From the NCBI GenBank assembly GCA_023257915.1, contig JALRBB010000051.1:1-5026 (forward strand): a stretch of DNA of 5,026 nucleotides. Reading direction: 5' to 3'. This stretch comes from Quisquiliibacterium sp. (lineage in GTDB: Bacteria > Pseudomonadota > Gammaproteobacteria > Burkholderiales > Burkholderiaceae_E). The translations under genes and the position numbers were made by a program. The notes under the pieces were generated by a model. The model had not been told where the DNA came from. It was given only the letters and a program-made list of their open reading frames with translations, and ran no database searches. Shown piece by piece: positions 1 through 5,026 of the stretch (within the stretch, counting starts at the first letter, position 1; the number at the start of each line of letters is the position of its first letter).

Positions 1-325
1 CCCAGTTCATCCGGTCGACCTGCCGCAGCGCCAGTTCGCTCGGAGAGGCCTGGCTGACCGCGAACCCCGCGGTACTGAGCCGGTCGCTCAGGTCTTGCAG
101 GGTCTGTACGTCAGACATTTCGAAGCCGAAAAACGACATGCCGTCCTGCCGCGCTGGATGCACGAAAAATCGTGCGGCCCGCTCATCCATCCGCAGTCCG
201 AGATGACCGCCGCCGAGAGCGCAGGCCTGCATGCCCAGAAAGCCGGCCGAATAGTCGCGCCAGTCGTCCGGTCGTCGGGCGGCGATGCCGAAATAACCCA
301 ACTGCGTCGGACTGGCTCCGGTCAC
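1..325 (-). CDS. Extradiol (catechol-type) ring-cleavage dioxygenase-like protein, N-terminal part
   Basis: This is the first 108 codons of a gene that continues past the left edge. I chose the GTG start at 325-323, which overlaps the TGA of the upstream ligase (GTGA). An AGGA ribosome site lies 9 bases before it (335-338). The protein has the layout of the N-terminal vicinal-oxygen-chelate domain of BphC/HsaC-type enzymes. LGYFGIAA near residue 9 matches the first strand, DDW near 20 the first helix, and DERAARFFVHP near 49-59 the usual 'DxRxxRxxV' strand. FFGFEMSD follows near 67-74, then a helix ending in AGFAV. In this family the N-terminal domain is a non-catalytic relic, and the iron ligands (His, His, Glu) and catalytic His lie in the C-terminal domain outside the window. 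Activity therefore cannot be judged here. Family enzymes cleave catechols next to the hydroxyls with O2. A non-ring-cleaving glyoxalase-superfamily protein is the main alternative. Confidence 0.78.
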   Translation of the reverse strand, partial: MTGASPTQLGYFGIAARRPDDWRDYSAGFLGMQACALGGGHLGLRMDERAARFFVHPARQDGMSFFGFEMSDVQTLQDLSDRLSTAGFAVSQASPSELALRQVDRMNW

Positions 326-1896
326 TTGCCTTTTTCCTGGTCGAGGATGCCTTCGTAGCGCGTGCGAAGTTCGCGCTTGAGCACTTTGCCGCTGGGGTTC
401 TTCGGTAGCGACTCTGCGAACAAGACTTTCTTCGGAACCTTGAAATGCGCGATGTGCGCACGACAATGGGCGATCACGTCGTCCTCGGATAGCGCGACGC
501 CGGCCTTCGGCACGATCACCGCGGTGACCGCCTCGATCCAGTACGGATGCGGCAAGCCGATCACCGCCACTTCAGACACACCGTCGAGCCGGTAGACCGT
601 TTCCTCTACCTCACGACTTGCGACGTTTTCGCCGCCAGTTTTGATCATGTCCTTTTTGCGATCGACCACCGTGATGTAGCCCTCGTCATCGATGGTTGCC
701 AGATCCCCGCTATGGAACCAGCCGCCAGCAAAGGCTGCTGCAGTGCGTTCCTCGTCATGAAAGTAGCCGGTCAGCAGCTGCGGCGAGCGATGCACGATCT
801 CGCCGACTTCGCCCGGCTTCACGTCATTCATGTTGTCGTCGACCACCCGGGTCTCGACGTTGAGCACCGCGCGCCCGGCCGAGCCGGCCTTGCGCAGCTG
901 GTCCTCGGGCTTGAGCACCGTGGCCAGTGGTGCGATTTCGGTCTGTCCGTAGAAGTTCCACAAGCGGATCTTGGGCAGACGCTGTGCGATCTCCTTCAGA
1001 ACCGCCACCGGCATGATCGCGGCGCCGTAGTAGCCCTTGGCGAGCGCCCCCAGGTCGCAGGTGTCAAATAGTGGCGAGCGCAACAGCGCGATCCAGATCG
1101 AGGGCGGCGCGAAGAACGAGTTCGCGCGATGTTTCGAGAGCAGCGCCAGGATGTTGTCCGGCGTCGGCTTGCCAGTGATGACGTTGGTTGCTCCGACGTA
1201 CACGCCAGGACCCAGGAAGACGTCGAGCTGGGCGCAGTGATACAGCGGCAGCGCATGCACCAGCAGATCATTTTCGGCGATCTCGCCTTCGATCACACAA
1301 CTGACGTACTCCCAGAGCACCGCTTCATGGGTCAGCATGGCGCCCTTGGGTAGTGACTCGGTGCCGCTGGTGTAGATGATCTGCAAAAGGGCAGAGGCTT
1401 CGATTGCGACCGCAGGCGCCGAATCGTCCGGCGAGAGCAGCGCATCGAAGCCCGCCAGTTCCGCATCGGGCTGTGCCGGGTCTTCGCCGGGTAGCCAGAT
1501 CATCCGCTCGACCGAGGTGTCCAGATGCGAGGCAGCACGGCCGAGTTCGACCATGTCGGGGCCGACGCACAGCAGCCGCGCGCCTGCATGGCGCAGGATG
1601 TAGGCGCACTCCTCGGCGTTCAGCATGAAATTGATCGGCACCAGCACCGCGCCCAGCCTGGCCAGTGCGAAACGCATCGCGGCAAAGGCATGCGAATTGC
1701 GCGAAAGCACCGCGACCCGCTCACCAGCCGTCACGCCGATGTCAGCCAGGCCGTTGGCCAGTCGGTTGCAGATCCGGTCAAACTCGGCGTAGGTCCAGCG
1801 GATGTCACCACAGACGATCCCGGTTTTGTCCGGGAATCGGGCAGCCGTGCGGCGCAGGATGTCTCCGAGCGTATGGCGGCGGGAATCGGCGGTCAT
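322..1896 (-). CDS. AMP-forming acyl-CoA ligase (FadD-like, ANL superfamily)
   Basis: This is a complete 524-residue protein, a normal length for the family. Such enzymes activate a carboxylic acid with ATP to an acyl-adenylate and then transfer it to CoA in the cytoplasm. The core motifs are in order: the phosphate-binding loop YTSGTESLPKGAM at 175-187, ALPLYH at 215-220, NFYGQTE at 314-320, HSGDLA at 395-400, the hinge VDRKKDMIKTGGENV at 411-425, and NPSGKVLKREL at 500-510, where K504 is the expected adenylation lysine. All key residues are present. The loop reads TES where TTG is usual. The start at 1896 is supported by GGAG (1903-1906) with a 6-base spacer. The gene follows the GMC dehydrogenase by 41 bases and its TGA overlaps the GTG of the dioxygenase-like gene, so it sits mid-operon. 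The motifs fit fatty-acid or aromatic-acid CoA ligases of the FadD13-like type. The substrate cannot be assigned, because side-chain-pocket residues alone are not diagnostic by eye. Confidence 0.95.
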   Translation of the reverse strand: MTADSRRHTLGDILRRTAARFPDKTGIVCGDIRWTYAEFDRICNRLANGLADIGVTAGERVAVLSRNSHAFAAMRFALARLGAVLVPINFMLNAEECAYILRHAGARLLCVGPDMVELGRAASHLDTSVERMIWLPGEDPAQPDAELAGFDALLSPDDSAPAVAIEASALLQIIYTSGTESLPKGAMLTHEAVLWEYVSCVIEGEIAENDLLVHALPLYHCAQLDVFLGPGVYVGATNVITGKPTPDNILALLSKHRANSFFAPPSIWIALLRSPLFDTCDLGALAKGYYGAAIMPVAVLKEIAQRLPKIRLWNFYGQTEIAPLATVLKPEDQLRKAGSAGRAVLNVETRVVDDNMNDVKPGEVGEIVHRSPQLLTGYFHDEERTAAAFAGGWFHSGDLATIDDEGYITVVDRKKDMIKTGGENVASREVEETVYRLDGVSEVAVIGLPHPYWIEAVTAVIVPKAGVALSEDDVIAHCRAHIAHFKVPKKVLFAESLPKNPSGKVLKRELRTRYEGILDQEKGK

Positions 1897-1902
1897 CAGG
1901 TT

Positions 1903-1906
1903 CTCC
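1903..1906 (-). promoter_or_regulatory. Ribosome binding site of the minus-strand acyl-CoA ligase
   Basis: On the minus strand GGAG precedes the ATG at 1896 by 6 bases. This fixes the ligase start and leaves about 30 bases of true spacer after the dehydrogenase stop. No hairpin followed by a T-run is seen in the gap 1897-1937, so I infer read-through from the dehydrogenase gene. Confidence 0.75.
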
Positions 1907-1937
1907 GTGGATGCGTACAGTCGGATGCGCGGGCGGA

Positions 1938-3527
1938 TCAGGCTCGGGCTGCGTCTTCGAGCACCAGGTCGGCACCCTTTTCAGCTACTGCGACGACCGC
2001 TGCGTTCGTGTTACCGGAGACGACGGCCGGCATCACGGATGCATCGATGACCCGCAGTCCATCCAGCCCGCGAACCCGCAGCCGCTCGTCGACGACCGAG
2101 CGCGCGTCGGTTCCCAGCCGGCAGGTCGACGTCGGGTGATAGACGGTTTCGCCAGTGGCCAGGATGAAGTCGAGCCACTCCTTGTCGGATTGCACCGAGG
2201 GGCCGGGCATCCGCTCCTCGATCACGTAGCTGGACAGCGGCGGGGTGGTGACGATCTTGCGCAGCAGCTTCATGCCATCGACCATCGTGCGTTGTTCGTT
2301 CTCGGTACTCAGGTAGTTGTAGTGGATCATCGGCGCTTGCGCCGGGTCGGCACTGCGCAGGCGTACCCAGCCGCGCGACTCGGCCTGCAGCTGGGACATC
2401 GAACAGGTGAAGCCCGGAAACTTGTCGAGTACGCCACCGCGCTTGGCCACCGAGAAGTTGATGAAGTAGTACTGCGCATCCGGGCGTGTGAGCTCCGGGC
2501 GGGTGCGTGCGAACGCGGCGGCGTAGCCGGCGCTGACTGTCAACGGGCCGCGCCGCCCGAACAGCCACTGCAGTCCGACGCGCATCTGGCCCCACCAGCT
2601 TGCCATGTCGTCATTGATCGTGATCGGCTTGTTGCAGCGCCAGAAGCTGCGCACGTACAGGTGGTCTTGCAGGTTCTCGCCAACCTCGGGAGCGTCCAGC
2701 ACCACCGGGATGCCAAGCGCCTGCAGCGCCGCCCCCGGGCCCACCCCCGAAAGTTGCAGCAATTGCGGCGAGTTGAATGCGCCGCCGGCCAGGATCACTT
2801 CGCGCGCCATCGCGCGTTGCGTGGCGCCATTCTGGGTGTATTCGACGCCAGTCGCACGGCTGCCCTCGAAGAGCACCCGGGTGGCCAGTGCCTCGGTCTC
2901 GACCCGCAGGTTCGAGCGCTTTTCGGCCGGACGCAGATATCCGACCGCGGTGCTGATCCGCCAGCCATTGCGCAGATTCGCCTGGTAATAGCCGGCGCCT
3001 TCCTGGCTGGCGCCGTTGAAGTCGTCGTTGCGTGGCAGCCCGTTGGCTTGTGCAGACGCGATGAATGCATCGCACAGCTCATGCTTGTCGGGAAGGTCCG
3101 AGACTTTGAACGGACCGCCGGTGCCGTGCCACTCGTTCGGGCCGCGGCTCTGATCCTCTGCCTTGATGAAATAGGGCAGCAGGCCCGCGTAATCCCAGCC
3201 TGGCACGCCCCACAGGTCGAAGTCCTCGCGCTGGCCGCGGATATACACCAACCCATTGATGGAAGATGATCCGCCCAGAACCTTGCCGCGCGGCGTGAAG
3301 ATTCGGCGCTCCCCGAGTCTTGGCTCGGGCTCGGACTCGTACGACCAGTTGACACGCTTATCGTTGAACAGCTTGCCGTAGCCCAGAGGTATGTGAATCC
3401 ACGGATTTTTGTCGCGCGGCCCGGCTTCCAGAAGCAGCACCGAGTATTTGCCGTTGGCGGTCAGGCGGTTCGCCAGGACGCAGCCGGCCGATCCGGCGCC
3501 GACGACGATGTAGTCGTATGTGTTCAT
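1938..3527 (-). CDS. GMC-family FAD-dependent alcohol dehydrogenase (AlkJ/BetA-like)
   Basis: This 529-residue flavoprotein matches the usual length of bacterial GMC alcohol and choline dehydrogenases. The N-terminus MNTYDYIVVGAGSAG carries the FAD Rossmann motif (about 8-15), and E34 in LLLEAG should bind the adenosine ribose. GMC signature 1 spans 80-99 (RGKVLGGSSSING core) and signature 2 is GAFNSPQLLQLSGVG at 249-263. ENLQDHL follows at 284-290. The active-site histidine is expected at H464 (YHPTSTCRLG) and the partner asparagine at N508 (SGNTNAA), the His/Asn pair of AlkJ and choline dehydrogenase. No signal peptide or membrane span is evident. The frame stays open upstream to an ATG at 3755, but the family's conserved N-terminus begins exactly at 3527, the 76 extra residues look random, and they would run into the divergent gene. 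The ribosome site is weak (AAGAG, 3533-3537). It is the first gene of a likely three-gene operon. The likely role is oxidation of a primary alcohol to an aldehyde with a quinone or dye-type acceptor; the substrate is unknown. Confidence 0.94.
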   Translation of the reverse strand: MNTYDYIVVGAGSAGCVLANRLTANGKYSVLLLEAGPRDKNPWIHIPLGYGKLFNDKRVNWSYESEPEPRLGERRIFTPRGKVLGGSSSINGLVYIRGQREDFDLWGVPGWDYAGLLPYFIKAEDQSRGPNEWHGTGGPFKVSDLPDKHELCDAFIASAQANGLPRNDDFNGASQEGAGYYQANLRNGWRISTAVGYLRPAEKRSNLRVETEALATRVLFEGSRATGVEYTQNGATQRAMAREVILAGGAFNSPQLLQLSGVGPGAALQALGIPVVLDAPEVGENLQDHLYVRSFWRCNKPITINDDMASWWGQMRVGLQWLFGRRGPLTVSAGYAAAFARTRPELTRPDAQYYFINFSVAKRGGVLDKFPGFTCSMSQLQAESRGWVRLRSADPAQAPMIHYNYLSTENEQRTMVDGMKLLRKIVTTPPLSSYVIEERMPGPSVQSDKEWLDFILATGETVYHPTSTCRLGTDARSVVDERLRVRGLDGLRVIDASVMPAVVSGNTNAAVVAVAEKGADLVLEDAARA

Positions 3528-3608
3528 CCGCTCTCTTGTCCCTGAAGGTGGGTTGGACAGGCCTTGCGCGACTGGCCCTGGTTCGCGTGGGTCGGTCACG
3601 TTGGCGAA

Positions 3609-3637
3609 AGTGTACCGGCACAGCGGCCGGGGGCGCA
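3609..3637 (-). promoter_or_regulatory. Weak candidate promoter for the leftward dehydrogenase operon
   Basis: On the minus strand TACACT (3614-3609) matches four of six positions of a sigma-70 type -10 element. With a 17-base spacer the -35 position reads TGCGCC, a poor match. If real, it gives a leader of roughly 75 bases before the ATG at 3527. An activator-dependent or alternative-sigma promoter would fit the poor -35 equally well. Confidence 0.2.
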
Positions 3638-3642
3638 GCGAC

Positions 3643-3671
3643 GCGGCAGGCGAGTGTTGCTCGACTACAAT
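3643..3671 (+). promoter_or_regulatory. Candidate promoter for the rightward acyl-CoA ligase
   Basis: TACAAT at 3666-3671 matches the sigma-70 type -10 consensus at five of six positions and stands out as an AT-rich patch in GC-rich DNA. With a 17-base spacer the -35 position is GCGGCA (3643-3648), matching three of six, so the promoter may need an activator. Transcription would begin near 3678, giving a leader of about 45 bases. Confidence 0.45.
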
Positions 3672-3713
3672 CGATCCGTCTTTTGTGCGTCCTGCGTGGG
3701 GCGCAAGCCAACC

Positions 3714-3718
3714 GGGAG
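3714..3718 (+). promoter_or_regulatory. Ribosome binding site of the rightward acyl-CoA ligase
   Basis: GGGAG sits 5 bases before the ATG at 3724 and decides that start. The protein beginning there has the short leader expected before the first conserved block of the family. Confidence 0.75.
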
Positions 3719-3723
3719 CCGAC

Positions 3724-5026
3724 ATGTTCACGCCGCAGTATCGCGACGGCGACAAGCCCTTGCATGCCTATTTGCGCGGACACGCGCGCAGCCAGCCGAA
3801 TCGGATTGCGTTCATCTGGTACGGGCGCGAGATCAGCTACGCCGAGCTTGACCGGCTGAGCGACGCGTTTGCCGCCTGCCTGGCCGGACTAGGGGTCGGG
3901 CCCGGTGACCGGGTCGCGCTGTTCATGCAGAACTGCCCACAGTACATCATTGCGCATTTCGGCATCCAGAAGCTCGGTGCGATCGTCGGTCCCTGCGGTC
4001 CGCTGTTCAAGGCGCAGGAGTTGCAGTACCAACTCGAGGATCTCGGCGCGCGGGTCATCGTCTGTGCCGACAACCTGTATCCGGTGCTCGAGCAGGTGCG
4101 TGAGCGCACCGCGATCGAGCATGTGTTCGTGACCAGTTACGGCGAGATGCTGCCACCGAACCCGACCATCGCGGTGCCTGACGAAGTCAGCGCTGCTCCG
4201 ATTGCGGTGACCGGTGCCATCGATCTGCTGCCGGCGTTGCAGGCGGCGAATGCCGGCAGCGCACCGGTTGTGCCGGTCTCGATGGACGATGTCTCGTTGA
4301 TGACTTACACGTCGGGCACCACCGGTCTGCCCAAGGGTGCGATGCTCAGCTATCGCAACGCGCTGTTCAAGTCCTCGTGTGCAGCCGACTGCAACGGTGT
4401 CGAGGCGGACGCGGTGATTCTCGCGATTGCGCCGATGTATCACATCGCCGGCATGCTGATGGGCATCGACGTGACGGTCTACACCGGTACGACCACGGTG
4501 CTCTTGTATCGGTTCGATCCGCTCGCGGTCCTGCAGGCCATCGACCGCTACCGGATCACCTGGTGGTACAGCATGGCGCCGATGAACCTGGCTGTGATGC
4601 AGCATCCGCAGGCTGCGCAATACGACCTGTCGTCGCTGAAGGTCAATCCGGCGACCAGCTTTGGCATCGTGCTGACCGAACCGCTGGCCCGTCAGTGGCG
4701 AGAGTTCACCGGTGGATGTGCGATCTTCGAGGCGGCGTATGGCCTGTCCGAAACCCACACGATGGATACTTTCATGCCGCGCGATGCGATTCGCTGGGGA
4801 ACACAGGGCACTCCTTGCCCTGGCGTGGAGTTCCGCATCATCGACCCTGACAGCGGCGAAGAACGGCCGCGCGGCGAACTCGGCGAGATCGTGCTGCGCA
4901 GTCTGGGCTCGTTCAAGGGATACTGGAACAAGCCCGAGGCCACCGCGCGCACGCTGCGTGACGGTTGGGTGTACACCGGCGACATGGGCAAGCTGGATGC
5001 AGACGGCTATCTCAGTTTCGTTGGCC
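3724..5026 (+). CDS. AMP-forming acyl-CoA ligase, second subtype, C-terminus beyond the window
   Basis: This gene has 434 codons here and runs off the right edge with no stop. By my translation it begins MFTPQYRDGDKPLHAYLRGH. The ANL motifs seen are YTSGTTGLPKGAML at about 195-208 (canonical phosphate loop), APMYHIAGM at 236-244, EAAYGLSETH at 336-345, and YTGDMG at 417-422, whose Asp binds the AMP ribose. The hinge motif and the C-terminal adenylation lysine lie beyond 5026, so completeness is not shown. About 100-110 residues are missing relative to usual family length. It is divergent from the dehydrogenase operon and shares a 196-base control region with it. It is not a recent copy of the minus-strand ligase: the phosphate loops (TTG against TES), the A5 motifs (YGLSETH against YGQTE) and the linker before the loop all differ. 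The likely reaction is acyl-adenylate then acyl-CoA formation on a fatty or aromatic acid. An acyl-AMP ligase is less likely but not excluded. Confidence 0.93.
   Translation, partial: MFTPQYRDGDKPLHAYLRGHARSQPNRIAFIWYGREISYAELDRLSDAFAACLAGLGVGPGDRVALFMQNCPQYIIAHFGIQKLGAIVGPCGPLFKAQELQYQLEDLGARVIVCADNLYPVLEQVRERTAIEHVFVTSYGEMLPPNPTIAVPDEVSAAPIAVTGAIDLLPALQAANAGSAPVVPVSMDDVSLMTYTSGTTGLPKGAMLSYRNALFKSSCAADCNGVEADAVILAIAPMYHIAGMLMGIDVTVYTGTTTVLLYRFDPLAVLQAIDRYRITWWYSMAPMNLAVMQHPQAAQYDLSSLKVNPATSFGIVLTEPLARQWREFTGGCAIFEAAYGLSETHTMDTFMPRDAIRWGTQGTPCPGVEFRIIDPDSGEERPRGELGEIVLRSLGSFKGYWNKPEATARTLRDGWVYTGDMGKLDADGYLSFVG

Larger units (their letters stand above)
3528..3723. promoter_or_regulatory. Divergent intergenic control region
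   Basis: These 196 bases separate the starts of the dehydrogenase operon (leftward) and the second ligase (rightward), so promoters for both should lie here. I find no small gene with a credible ribosome site. Two imperfect inverted repeats are visible. One is CAGGCC (3558-3563) with GGCCCTG (3574-3580). The other is GGTCAC (3594-3599) with GTGTACC (3610-3616), with a one-base mismatch bulge. The second overlaps the weak leftward -10 candidate and could be an operator, though dyads this short occur often by chance in GC-rich DNA. No regulator gene is in the window. Confidence 0.6.

Noticed and set aside
1897..1937. Possible terminator or separate promoter between the dehydrogenase and the ligase
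   Set aside because: The 41-base gap shows no stable stem followed by a T-run and no paired -35/-10 elements; only the ligase ribosome site is evident.
1665..3269. A 534-codon plus-strand open frame antisense to the ligase and dehydrogenase
   Set aside because: Its product is rich in Arg, Ala, Gly and His with no recognisable domain. It lies opposite two genes with complete family motifs, as expected of a shadow frame in GC-rich DNA with third-position bias.
3685..3704. TGCG...CGCA short inverted repeat before the rightward ligase, considered as a leader hairpin or riboswitch
   Set aside because: The arms are only about four to five bases, in GC-rich sequence, with no known riboswitch core. 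It is too weak to call.
3528..3755. A 76-residue N-terminal extension of the GMC dehydrogenase, starting at the ATG at 3755
   Set aside because: The conserved flavin-binding N-terminus starts at 3527. The extension has no domain-like sequence, fills the whole divergent promoter region and overlaps the start of the rightward ligase.
3889..4758. A 289-codon minus-strand open frame opposite the rightward ligase
   Set aside because: The product is Arg/His-rich with no motif, and the plus strand here encodes clear ANL ligase motifs. It is a shadow frame.
322..5026. The two acyl-CoA ligases as a recent duplication in opposite orientation
   Set aside because: Their motifs, linker lengths and overall residues differ widely, so they are separate family members brought together and not a recent copy.

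Overview
The window comes from a GC-rich bacterial chromosome or large replicon. Coding is dense, the codons are strongly biased to G/C at the third position, and intergenic gaps are short. The protein families (AlkJ/BetA-type GMC oxidoreductase, AMP-forming acyl-CoA ligases, BphC-type extradiol dioxygenase) suggest a catabolically versatile Pseudomonadota, but nothing here fixes the genus. There are no RNA genes, mobile elements, CRISPR arrays or long repeats that I can see.

Layout. Three genes lie on the minus strand and read leftward from about 3527: a GMC-family FAD-dependent alcohol dehydrogenase (1938-3527), then after a 41-base gap an AMP-forming acyl-CoA ligase (322-1896), then the first 108 codons of an extradiol-dioxygenase-like protein (1-325, running off the left edge). 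The ligase stop and the dioxygenase start overlap in a GTGA junction. These three genes look like one operon. A 196-base intergenic region (3528-3723) separates them from a divergent plus-strand gene (3724-5026, running off the right edge). That gene encodes a second acyl-CoA ligase of a different subtype. The intergenic region holds a good -10 element for the rightward gene, a much weaker candidate for the leftward operon, and two imperfect inverted repeats.

How the genes may work together (inference). The GMC enzyme would oxidise an alcohol. The resulting aldehyde would go to an acid through an enzyme not in this window, and a ligase would activate the acid as a CoA thioester. The dioxygenase-like gene suggests that an aromatic or ring-containing compound is part of the same pathway. 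The substrate cannot be read from this window. I see recognisable catabolic families in an operon of uncertain substrate, not a clearly new type of system.
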